From Desulfobacteraceae bacterium (GTDB taxonomy: Bacteria > Desulfobacterota > Desulfobacteria > Desulfobacterales > UBA11574), in NCBI GenBank assembly GCA_013203195.1, contig JABMQM010000159.1, positions 1-6,025 on the forward strand: a stretch of 6,025 nt of DNA, in the 5' to 3' direction. The notes below the pieces were generated by a model that saw only the letters and a program-made list of their open reading frames with translations, did no database searches and was not told the DNA's origin. The stretch's first letter is position 1. Each line of letters starts with the position of its first letter. Shown here one piece after another: positions 1-5,945 of this stretch. The translations under genes and the position numbers were made by a program.

Positions 1-44
1 CTATAGTATAGACTGTTATTCTTCAACCGCAAAGATACAAGGTC

Positions 45-73
45 TTGACACATCAATGTCTAATCTCTATTTT
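45..73 (+). promoter_or_regulatory. Possible sigma70-like promoter upstream of the repeat element
   Basis: There is a perfect TTGACA -35 box at 45-50. A TATTTT -10-like hexamer (4 of 6 consensus) follows at 68-73 after a 17-bp spacer. The only plus-strand gene downstream is the flavin reductase gene, almost 400 bp away and beyond the structured repeat. The match could be chance in AT-rich DNA. Confidence 0.25.
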
Positions 74-83
74 TAATTATTTT

Positions 84-290
84 TGATGGCATCGTAAAAA
101 GTCCTATCTACTGCGCTTGTCCGCCTCAGGCGGGGTGCAGTATTTCTTCAGAGGCTCGGCATACGACATGTATGGCCTCGTTCCTGAAAAAATACTACGC
201 CTTTTTATCCCGCCGAGGTTTGGCGGGGGTATAGGAACCTTTTTACTTAGCCATCTATAGTTTAATTTGTGACTTTTTACAAGATCATCA
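84..290. repeat. Nested inverted-repeat element, possibly a dispersed or MITE-like repeat
   Basis: Several layers of dyad symmetry are visible. The outer arms GTAAAAAGTCCTAT (94-107) and ATAGGAACCTTTTTAC (231-246) are complementary over all 14 bases except for a 2-nt insertion in the right arm. Inside, 139-151 (AGTATTTCTTCAG) pairs with 184-196 at 12 of 13 positions. It encloses 152-155 with 175-178 and CATAC (160-164) with GTATG (170-174), around a 5-nt loop. GC-rich hairpins flank this core: CCGCC/GGCGG (121-133) and CCCGCC/GGCGGG (209-227). A second right-hand arm at 271-290 matches the complement of 84-103 at 16 of 20 positions. There is no coding potential. This architecture fits a short non-autonomous or structured intergenic repeat; copies elsewhere in the genome cannot be seen from here. 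It could also fold as RNA if transcribed. Confidence 0.7.
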
Positions 291-447
291 AGCTTTAGTT
301 CCCTAAAAATCCCGACTTGTTAGCTAAGAAAATGATCATTACAAAGCCATTCGTCAAATTTTGATGGACTCTTTACAGATCGCTTGTTAGTGTTCATCCT
401 TAAATGGTCTTGAAAAATAAAACTTAGCGTCTTTGCGTGAGACTCAG

Positions 448-455
448 AAGGAGGG
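448..455 (+). promoter_or_regulatory. Strong Shine-Dalgarno site of the flavin reductase gene
   Basis: AAGGAGGG ends 3 bases before the ATG at 459, so the AAGGAGG core is 4 bases away. It is near-perfectly complementary to the 16S rRNA 3' end and fixes the start codon. Confidence 0.85.
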
Positions 456-458
456 TTT

Positions 459-956
459 ATGAGAAACGTCGACTACATGGCAGTGGCCGAAAAAGCGATG
501 CAACAGATCAAAAAAGGTGCCTTTTTAACGGTAAAATCCGGTGAAGACCTCAACACCATGACCATCGGCTGGGCCACTATAGGTTTTGTGTGGAAAAAAC
601 CGATTTTTATGGTGGCGATCAGAGATTCCCGGCATACCTTCGGGGTTATCGAAAAAGCAGCCGACTTTACCGTGTCGGTCCCTTTGACGGACATGCATGA
701 TGCGGTTATGTTCTGCGGCACCAAATCCGGGCGGGATGTGGACAAGTTTAAGGAATTAAACCTGAAAACCGCCGCCGCCCGGCAGGTGGCTTCACCGATT
801 ATCGACACTCCCGGCATCCACTTTGAGTGCAAGATTGTTTACAAGACCGCCATGGATCCGGTGCATTTGATCGCAGAATACGAAAAGCTGTATCCCGAGA
901 AGGATTACCACACCCTTTATTTCGGCGAAATCAGGGAGTGTTATGAAACCGGATAA
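459..956 (+). CDS. Flavin reductase family protein (FMN-binding, DIM6/NTAB type)
   Basis: The 165-residue protein has the length and motifs of the single-domain flavin reductase-like split-barrel family, which binds FMN as a cytoplasmic homodimer. Visible signatures are GAFLTV (20-25), the FMN-contact segment NTMTIGWATIGFVWKKPIF (32-50), which is rich in T, G and W residues, and R55-D-S-R-H-T60. Also present are FTVSVP (70-75), CGTKSGRDVDKF (86-97), and a C-terminal HTLYFGEI (151-158) typical of short flavin reductase-like proteins in anaerobes. No signal peptide or membrane segment is present. The ATG is well supported by the AAGGAGG site. The gene stands alone on the plus strand and converges with cti across 53 bp. 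Family membership is secure. The substrate is not: members range from NAD(P)H:FMN reductases to stable flavoproteins such as flavoredoxins that pass electrons to other proteins. Confidence 0.9.
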   Translation: MRNVDYMAVAEKAMQQIKKGAFLTVKSGEDLNTMTIGWATIGFVWKKPIFMVAIRDSRHTFGVIEKAADFTVSVPLTDMHDAVMFCGTKSGRDVDKFKELNLKTAAARQVASPIIDTPGIHFECKIVYKTAMDPVHLIAEYEKLYPEKDYHTLYFGEIRECYETG

Positions 957-1009
957 ACCCAACCTCACGCAGCCCCGGTGAATCGGGATCATCAAAATAA
1001 ATTATCCAT

Positions 1010-3442
1010 TTACCATTTAAACTGAGCATCCGATTTCAATGCAATCCGGTTGAAACGGTACATGTCAAACAGGCCGGCTTCAATGGGCTGATCTTTGAGA
1101 TATTCTTTGTTATGCCAGTCAGTTTCCTCCCAGAAATTCGGACTGGTTCTTCTTACGGCATGCGTTTTGGCAAAATTGTAATAGCTGAGCTGATCTTTGA
1201 TTTTAAGATAATCATCAACAAAATCATCTATCTGTTCTATATGAACACGGCAGAATGCATTGGGATAGCTGCCTACATAACCCTTTACAAGGGTAAGGGT
1301 GTCGTCATCAACAACGCGCCTTCTCTCTTCACCAAACAAAAATGAATTATTGCTCAGGGCCTTGTTGCGGATAACGGTATAAGTCAGGTCGTTATCTTTA
1401 TTGCCGGTAACAACATGAATAAAGGTCACATCCGGAACTATCTGTATCTGAGGGCCGCGAATCATCGTTATCTTTTGCAGAGCAAGGTCTGCTCTCTGTT
1501 CAAGCGGTCCTGATTTTTTATCCATACAGCTTTCTTGAGGGCAGCGGTTCAAATAGTCGTCGGCATTGGCAGCCGGACCCGCATGCTCGAGTATCTTTTC
1601 AAAAAACTCCTTTTTGGGATCGTCCGTGCTGTAGACAATACCGGTGTCCCATTCAATCCCCCGCAAGGGATTCTGCAGGTAATTTTTAAATTCGGCTCTT
1701 GCGTACTTATACCACCCTGCTCTTATCTCCTCGCGTTTATCCTTGGGAAGGAAGCTTAAAAAATTATTCTCGCCCTCTATGCGCAGCAAGTCCATATAAA
1801 GACGAGTTGTGAGCTGATGCCCGGCATTATCATACACGTTGAACCCGGCGACCAGCAGATAGTGGATGCGTTCCAGCAGCGGAAAGTCGATCACCCAGCC
1901 GGTTTTGGGTATATCTCCCACAAAACCCTTTACAACGCTGGCACTGTCAAAGTGCCTGAACACCGTTAGCAGCGCATTGTCGTTATGGCCGTCGCCGTTC
2001 CAGATATAATTTATGTCATTGCCGCTTTTATCAGGCTTCAGTTTGGCCAGATACCGTCCCTTGGCATCCAGATATTTCTTCTGTTTACTGGAATAGTCAT
2101 ACCAAAGGCTCATGATATTCATCGTGCTCTCCCGGCCGGCGGGCAAGTCCAGAAAATCACTAACACGCGCCAGAAAATCCGTATCATTGCTGATAGCGTC
2201 CTTTGCCGGATCAAAAAAGGCCACAAAAAAGTGGTCATTAATAACATTGAGGGCAATCTGTCCGCGGCAAACAGGCCCCTTGATAAATCCCATGACAATA
2301 AACTGGGCATCATCCAGCAAAAACCTGTAACGAGCCTGCGCCGGCAGATCCGCAAAAGTCTTTAACGGATTAGAGGCTGCTTTCGGTTCATAAGACGGCA
2401 GCTTGTCAACTTTATAATCGTCCTGCCAAAAGAGTTGTCGGTAGCGGTCCAACTTTGACCTGTTTAAACGATAAACAGTGTGATTTTTTGCAACAATGGT
2501 TGTTTCTATTTTACGAAACCGATAGTAGAATTTTGCAACGCCGGGATCGTCATAAGGCCTGTCCGTATTGATTTCAACCACCGGTTCTCCCGGAGGTGTT
2601 TCAGATCTAACCAGACGGTAAAATTCCCGGGCCGGCAGATTATCAAAATGGATGTGGGCGATAAACAGATGTTCGTAAATGTAGCGTGATACAAGCTGCT
2701 GCTTCAGCGAGCTGCCGTTAAAGAATTCCTCCCACCGGTTGATGATCTGTTGGGCCTGATCCGATATCTGCGGCCGCGCCGTAATTGCGGCCCCCTGTTT
2801 CAGCCAGTCAACTATGGTCTGATGCTCTTTGTCGGTCAGACCGGGTAGTGCATACGGCATGCCCCAGAGAGGGTATTTATTACTGTATTCACTGAAATCT
2901 TCTGCGGTTGTACATTCCCGCTTGCGGCCAAGGCTGATATCAAAGGTGCCCGGCAGCAGTTCCGTCTCCGGCAGGGGATGAGTTTTTTTCAACTGAAGCA
3001 TCATATTAAGTACACAGTTTTCAAGATTGGCCTGTGCGGTCTGCTCCCTCTCGTTGAGCACCGGATGGAATTCCATCCGGCGCCACTCATCCACTGAATC
3101 AGCATCAATAAAAAGACGGGTCGGTTCGGCCCGCTTTAATCTGGCGCTGTCGTAAACCAGTTTTTTGCTGCCGCCACGCTCAAGCCCTTCAAAACAGGTC
3201 AGTTTCAGTTGGCAGGGAGCATCATAACAGCTATGGCACACATCACAGCGACGCTCCAGGATGGGTTGCACATCATCGTAAAAAGAGACCTTGCCGGGTG
3301 CAGTAAAATCAACCCGCCGATCCACGCTTTGCACAGGCCCGTATTTGCTATCAAACACTGCAACTCTGTGTGCAGCTCTGTAAGCGCTGCATCCGGCCAG
3401 AATTAAAAGTACCAATATTAAATAGAAACGGGTTTTTTTCAT
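1010..3442 (-). CDS. cti: Fatty acid cis/trans isomerase (periplasmic, haem-c motif, lipoprotein)
   Basis: Cti isomerises cis-unsaturated acyl chains of membrane phospholipids to trans without ATP or chain release, and lowers membrane fluidity under solvent or heat stress. The 810-residue protein is close to the usual family length. It begins with a lipoprotein signal (hydrophobic 6-16, lipobox LAGC with Cys18). The family haem-c site CDVCH is at 66-70, within a cysteine-rich run continuing as SCYDAPCQLKL. Other family segments are PLWGMPYALPGL (191-202), SRYIYEHLFIAHIHF (252-266), GPVCRGQIALNVINDHFF (389-406), WNGDGHNDNALLTVFRHFDS (481-500) and HYLLVAGFNVYDNAGHQ (527-543). I chose the ATG at 3442, with AAGAGGA 9 bases upstream, over the in-frame TTG at 3490, because it places the signal peptide at the N terminus. 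It lies 86 bp downstream of the haem-propeller gene on the same strand, likely co-transcribed. No clear intrinsic terminator follows it. The reading frame looks intact. Confidence 0.95.
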   Translation of the reverse strand: MKKTRFYLILVLLILAGCSAYRAAHRVAVFDSKYGPVQSVDRRVDFTAPGKVSFYDDVQPILERRCDVCHSCYDAPCQLKLTCFEGLERGGSKKLVYDSARLKRAEPTRLFIDADSVDEWRRMEFHPVLNEREQTAQANLENCVLNMMLQLKKTHPLPETELLPGTFDISLGRKRECTTAEDFSEYSNKYPLWGMPYALPGLTDKEHQTIVDWLKQGAAITARPQISDQAQQIINRWEEFFNGSSLKQQLVSRYIYEHLFIAHIHFDNLPAREFYRLVRSETPPGEPVVEINTDRPYDDPGVAKFYYRFRKIETTIVAKNHTVYRLNRSKLDRYRQLFWQDDYKVDKLPSYEPKAASNPLKTFADLPAQARYRFLLDDAQFIVMGFIKGPVCRGQIALNVINDHFFVAFFDPAKDAISNDTDFLARVSDFLDLPAGRESTMNIMSLWYDYSSKQKKYLDAKGRYLAKLKPDKSGNDINYIWNGDGHNDNALLTVFRHFDSASVVKGFVGDIPKTGWVIDFPLLERIHYLLVAGFNVYDNAGHQLTTRLYMDLLRIEGENNFLSFLPKDKREEIRAGWYKYARAEFKNYLQNPLRGIEWDTGIVYSTDDPKKEFFEKILEHAGPAANADDYLNRCPQESCMDKKSGPLEQRADLALQKITMIRGPQIQIVPDVTFIHVVTGNKDNDLTYTVIRNKALSNNSFLFGEERRRVVDDDTLTLVKGYVGSYPNAFCRVHIEQIDDFVDDYLKIKDQLSYYNFAKTHAVRRTSPNFWEETDWHNKEYLKDQPIEAGLFDMYRFNRIALKSDAQFKW
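3061..3080. repeat. Perfect 20-bp palindrome inside cti
   Basis: CCGGATGGAA is followed directly by its exact reverse complement, with no loop and no extension to either side. It lies within codons 122-128 of cti (residues R-M-E-F-H-P-V). It may be a codon coincidence, or a protein-binding or recognition site embedded in coding sequence. Confidence 0.7.
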
Positions 3443-3451
3443 AGTATGAAA

Positions 3452-3458
3452 TCCTCTT
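3452..3458 (-). promoter_or_regulatory. Ribosome binding site deciding the cti start
   Basis: Read on the minus strand, AAGAGGA lies 9 bases before the ATG at 3442-3440. It favours this ATG over the TTG at 3490-3488, which has no comparable site and would place 16 extra residues in front of the lipoprotein signal. Confidence 0.7.
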
Positions 3459-3490
3459 ATCCTAGTTTTTAAGAAGTTACGCGTGTTCAA

Positions 3491-3546
3491 CGATCACTGC
3501 TTACCAATCACTTTTTACTGATAACAGCTTACTGATCACTGATAAC
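3491..3546. repeat. Short degenerate repeat tract (ACTGATAAC / ATCACT units)
   Basis: On the plus strand, related units occur as GATCACT (3492-3498), AATCACT (3506-3512), ACTGATAAC (3517-3525) and ACTGATCACTGATAAC (3531-3546). The tract fills most of the 86-bp gap between cti and the propeller gene. It runs into the propeller gene, where it encodes the last residues (I-S-D-Q) and the TAA stop. Similar 'actgataac' tracts occur between genes in many environmental Deltaproteobacteria-like genomes. Their role is unknown. Confidence 0.6.
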
Positions 3547-5136
3547 TATTCTCTTAATGGTTCCTGCTTCTATGTTCACGAACTCCGGCACATTGGCGGC
3601 GTAGCGGTCATCGCTGAAACGGGATAAGCATACCGGAGGACTGTCAAGTCCGTTTTCATCAATATGTGTCAGAAAAATTTCGGTAAAAGGAGTGTTAGCC
3701 TTGGAACTGAACAGCATCCACTTCCCATTGGGTGCAAAGCTATGCCAGGAGTTGAAAAGCTTGCGGTTGCATTGCATCCTGCGAGGGACTCCGCCGGCTG
3801 CCGGTATAATGAAAAGCTCGCTGTCCGGCTGAAGCATGATGCCGGTTTTGCTGCGTGTGAAAACGATCCACTTTCCGTCCGGTGAATATCTCGGAAAATA
3901 GTTGCTCATCCCGTTACGGCCGGCACCTTGCAGGGGCTCAGGTGTTCCGCCTTGGCCCTGATTGAACGGAATCCTATATAGGTCATACTGTATGGGAAAC
4001 CTTTGATTCAGTTCATGAATATCGGCATTCTCGATATGGGTGCGGATGTTGGTGATATCTTTGTGGTACTCGTTTTTTGTATGGGCCCTGGCAAATACGA
4101 TATACTTTTCATCCCAGCTCCAGCTCGGGTCTGTCTGTACAAAATCATAGTCATCAGCTCCGGGAAGAAGCTGAAACTTTTTTTGGTCAACAGCATACCA
4201 GGCCAGCACGCCGTAAGTCGGGAAGAAGAGCTGGCAGAAAGCAAAATCATTGGTCAGGGCCGCATAGGATATCTCATGTACCGTACTTACCATGTATTTC
4301 CCGGTGGGCGATATCTTGGCAAACAGCCCCCTGGTTTTCGGCAGCAGTTCCGGTTTTGGAAAATCATTCCAGGTCATGAAATCCTTGCCGGACAATTCAA
4401 TATTCTCTGCAACCGGCGTGATAAAGTGAGCGCCGCTGTCATCTTTGTAGTTCATCTCCATGCTGATTAATGTGCCGTCCTTTGAAAAAAGGTGACAGCT
4501 TGCACAAACATCAAGATTTTCCATTACAACTGCCGGTTTTTCATATGCAGAGATGTCACCGAGACGCCACTTAATCTTTTTAAAATTTTTCTTCCCGACT
4601 TTAAAGGGGAGCTGAACCTGCCGGTAAAATATGGCGGCATCAACCCGATCTTTTGAAGTTAAAATGCTGATGCTGTTCTTGGCGGTGATGTTGCCGGCAT
4701 GTTTGTTGTCAAAACCGCAAACGGTTATCTTGGCAGCGCCATGGACGGAGTTGGCTTTGATGATTTCCCAGATCGTTTTGTCCGGCATCCAGTGCTGCTT
4801 ATCAACAAGCGCGTAAATCGGACTGAGCCGGCTGCGAAATTCAACTATGATAAGCCAGTGCTTCGAGGCAGAGCCGGCGTCCTGCCATACAATAACAGGT
4901 GCTGCGATTTCAGGCGGAAAAACAGTTCCGTCAAAGGGATATGTGATAGTCAGGCCGGTTTTGTTTCCGGCCTTTTTACTGTTGGTGATGAGTTTCTGCA
5001 CCAGGTGGCGGGTCTCCTCCGGCATTCCTAGCGGACCGCTCACCTGACTGTCCCAGCTATTGTTGCCGGAAAAGGCGCAATGGCTCAAGACAATACTTGC
5101 CAGCAGAATAATAAGCAGTTGCGGTATTTTTTTCAT
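3529..5136 (-). CDS. Exported beta-propeller (TolB/PD40-like) protein with one CxxCH haem motif
   Basis: The 535-residue protein has an N-terminal signal (KK then hydrophobic 7-18) with a lipobox-like L-S-H-C ending at Cys20. His at -1 is atypical, so lipidation is uncertain although export is likely. An N-terminal beta-rich segment follows (YPFDGTVFPPEIAAPVIVW, 66-84). CASCH at 211-215 is a single c-type haem attachment site. The C-terminal half carries WD40-like/PD40 blades, seen as ISPTGKYMVST (275-285), SWSWDEKYIVFAR (338-350), YSPDGKWIVFTRSK (417-430) and FAPNGKWMLFSSK (467-479). TolB-like propellers are usually periplasmic docking domains. I recognise the architecture but not a named family, so enzymatic function is unknown. 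It lies between the toxin gene (12 bp upstream) and cti (86 bp downstream), and both it and Cti are predicted exported haem proteins. The ATG has a weak GAGAG site 9 bases upstream (5146-5150) that overlaps the toxin stop codon. Confidence 0.85.
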   Translation of the reverse strand: MKKIPQLLIILLASIVLSHCAFSGNNSWDSQVSGPLGMPEETRHLVQKLITNSKKAGNKTGLTITYPFDGTVFPPEIAAPVIVWQDAGSASKHWLIIVEFRSRLSPIYALVDKQHWMPDKTIWEIIKANSVHGAAKITVCGFDNKHAGNITAKNSISILTSKDRVDAAIFYRQVQLPFKVGKKNFKKIKWRLGDISAYEKPAVVMENLDVCASCHLFSKDGTLISMEMNYKDDSGAHFITPVAENIELSGKDFMTWNDFPKPELLPKTRGLFAKISPTGKYMVSTVHEISYAALTNDFAFCQLFFPTYGVLAWYAVDQKKFQLLPGADDYDFVQTDPSWSWDEKYIVFARAHTKNEYHKDITNIRTHIENADIHELNQRFPIQYDLYRIPFNQGQGGTPEPLQGAGRNGMSNYFPRYSPDGKWIVFTRSKTGIMLQPDSELFIIPAAGGVPRRMQCNRKLFNSWHSFAPNGKWMLFSSKANTPFTEIFLTHIDENGLDSPPVCLSRFSDDRYAANVPEFVNIEAGTIKRIVISDQ

Positions 5137-5148
5137 TAAGATTATCTC

Positions 5149-5460
5149 TCATAGATCCAGTGCAAATTTAATAGCCTCACGCACTTGTTCTAATTTATCA
5201 GCCGAGAGTGTTGTAATAAGTGATCCGATTTTTCCTTTTGATACGGTCTGAATATGGTCAAAATTGATGGCACTATCTATCAGCATACCATCTTGCTTAG
5301 AGAGAAATACCTCGCTAGGGATACCGCGGACTGTCGATGTAATCGGTGCTATTGTGACTTCGCCAAGGTATTCCAAAATAAAATCACGGGTCAAAATCAG
5401 TACCGGACGCTTCTTGTCCGGCGCTTTAAATTTATACCATCGAATTTCGCCTCTTTTCAT
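5149..5460 (-). CDS. Type II toxin, MazF/PemK family endoribonuclease
   Basis: The 103-residue protein matches the usual MazF/PemK length. The family's order of motifs is visible: RGEIRWYKF (3-11), KRPVLILTRD (17-26), VTIAPITST (35-43), IPSEVFL (47-53) and SAINFDHIQTVSKGKIG (63-79). Such toxins cleave mRNA in the cytoplasm at short sequences and are blocked by the cognate antitoxin. I start the gene at the ATG at 5460, where the antitoxin TGA and toxin ATG overlap as ATGA. This is typical translational coupling, and a G-rich run lies just upstream. A start at 5490 would need an atypical GTG-type codon and adds a non-family extension. Cleavage specificity cannot be read from sequence. The stop codon lies only 12 bp before the propeller gene. 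Confidence 0.92.
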   Translation of the reverse strand: MKRGEIRWYKFKAPDKKRPVLILTRDFILEYLGEVTIAPITSTVRGIPSEVFLSKQDGMLIDSAINFDHIQTVSKGKIGSLITTLSADKLEQVREAIKFALDL

Positions 5461-5690
5461 CCATCCCCCCAATCCTGTTCCTTTTCCCAAACACCGAACT
5501 CGTCTTTTTTTGCCGGATGAGATTTGTATCCTTGCTTGTGCTTCTCTTCAAGTCGCTGGATGTTAATGCGATTGACTGCTACCCGCAGAGCGTTACGGGT
5601 AAAAGCGGATCGGGTGGTTTTAAGCTCCTTGGCTATTTTGTCGACCGTTTCGACGAGGTCATCATCCAAGGTCATTTGTATTGTACGCAT
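5457..5690 (-). CDS. Ribbon-helix-helix antitoxin (CopG/Arc type) of the MazF-like toxin
   Basis: The 77-residue protein opens with a ribbon strand RTIQMTLDD (2-10). Helix A (about 11-23) and helix B (about 27-40, RSAFTRNALRVAVN) follow, the fold of a dimeric DNA-binding RHH domain. The polar C-terminal half ends in EFGVWEKEQDWGDG (64-77). An aromatic and acidic tail like this is typical of RHH antitoxins paired with MazF and probably occupies the toxin surface. The ATG at 5690 is preceded by GGAGGA (5696-5701 on the minus strand) at a 5-base spacing. It is the first gene of the operon and overlaps the toxin gene by 4 bp. Autoregulation is expected from the family, and a dyad overlapping the promoter at 5717-5731 fits that. 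Confidence 0.9.
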   Translation of the reverse strand: MRTIQMTLDDDLVETVDKIAKELKTTRSAFTRNALRVAVNRINIQRLEEKHKQGYKSHPAKKDEFGVWEKEQDWGDG

Positions 5691-5695
5691 AGCAA

Positions 5696-5701
5696 TCCTC
5701 C
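5696..5701 (-). promoter_or_regulatory. Ribosome binding site of the antitoxin gene
   Basis: On the minus strand GGAGGA lies 5 bases before the antitoxin ATG. It is a much stronger site than the one in front of the propeller gene, consistent with the antitoxin being made in excess. Confidence 0.75.
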
Positions 5702-5716
5702 AAATAACATTTATAA

Positions 5717-5731
5717 ATATAGCTACTATAT
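5717..5731. promoter_or_regulatory. Candidate RHH operator (inverted repeat)
   Basis: ATATAG (5717-5722) and CTATAT (5726-5731) form a 6-bp dyad around CTA. It overlaps the predicted -10 box and start point of the antitoxin promoter, where an RHH antitoxin would repress. The surrounding DNA is very AT-rich, so such dyads arise easily. Confidence 0.4.
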
Positions 5732-5754
5732 ATCAACATTAAAATATATGTCAA
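5725..5754 (-). promoter_or_regulatory. Sigma70-like promoter of the toxin-antitoxin operon
   Basis: Read on the minus strand, a perfect TTGACA (5754-5749) is followed after 18 bp by TATAGT (5730-5725; 5 of 6 consensus). Transcription would begin near 5718, giving a leader of about 28 nt before the antitoxin ATG. It may also drive the propeller and cti genes by read-through, since I saw no convincing promoter directly in front of them. Confidence 0.65.
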
Positions 5755-5856
5755 GAATATGGTGTGGGATATCCGATGGATAAAGGAAAAATAAGTATTT
5801 CTAATCTGGTGAGCATTCCGCCAAGTTAAAGAAGGTGCCGCTGCTGAGCTTTTCTA

Positions 5857-5874
5857 TCATTTTCGATAAAATGA
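5857..5874. repeat. Small inverted repeat between the antitoxin and tRNA genes
   Basis: TCATTTT (5857-5863) and AAAATGA (5868-5874) form 7-bp arms around CGAT. No T-run follows on either strand, so it is not a typical terminator. It lies between the two divergent promoters and could be a regulator site or a small hairpin. Confidence 0.4.
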
Positions 5875-5902
5875 ACGTGTGCACCGATCATCTAAAAAAA
5901 TC

Positions 5903-5932
5903 TTGACAAAAACACGAGCTTCTAATAACTAT
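5903..5932 (+). promoter_or_regulatory. Probable promoter of the tRNA-Phe gene
   Basis: A perfect TTGACA lies at 5903-5908. The -10 box is unclear. TCTAAT (5921-5926) matches 5 of 6 consensus bases but with a 12-bp spacer. AACTAT (5927-5932) has a suitable 18-bp spacer but matches only 3 of 6. The position, 14-43 bp before the mature tRNA, suits a tRNA promoter. Confidence 0.45.
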
Positions 5933-5945
5933 TTTTCCTTTATGA

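Larger units (their letters stand above)
1..458. other. Gene-free region upstream of the flavin reductase gene
   Basis: No convincing coding sequence is visible on either strand. The region is AT-rich apart from the GC-rich core of the inverted-repeat element at 84-290. A possible sigma70-like promoter lies at 45-73, and a strong ribosome binding site for the following gene lies at 448-455. The two ends carry similar oligomers in opposite orientation: ACCGCAAAGATACAAG at 26-41 and CTTAGCGTCTTTGCGT at 423-438. These resemble the degenerate 'cgcaaagacgctaag' intergenic oligomers often seen in environmental bacterial genomes. From 291 to 420 I see nothing more than a second copy of TTTTGATGG near 358-366. 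Confidence 0.6.

Noticed and set aside
974..987. CCCG/CGGG dyad between the convergent flavin reductase and cti genes as a terminator
   Set aside because: There are only 4 base pairs and no T-run on either strand, too weak to call an intrinsic terminator.
792..995. Minus-strand open frame between the flavin reductase and cti genes
   Set aside because: It mostly overlaps the flavin reductase coding sequence antisense and has no family features.
3443..3490. Upstream TTG start for cti giving a 16-residue extension
   Set aside because: The extension precedes a typical lipoprotein signal peptide and has no ribosome binding site, whereas the ATG at 3442 has AAGAGGA at a proper distance.
3491..3546. 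CRISPR-like array in the repeat tract
   Set aside because: The units are only 7-16 bases, imperfect and without spacers of constant length, and no cas genes are nearby.
4003..4470. Long plus-strand open frame (155 codons) antisense to the propeller gene
   Set aside because: It is composed of residues typical of a shadow frame, has no motif or ribosome binding site, and the opposite strand encodes a clear exported protein.
5776..5829. Tiny plus-strand open frame of 17 codons (ATG at 5776)
   Set aside because: It has no ribosome binding site, no recognisable sequence and is too short; it is probably chance.
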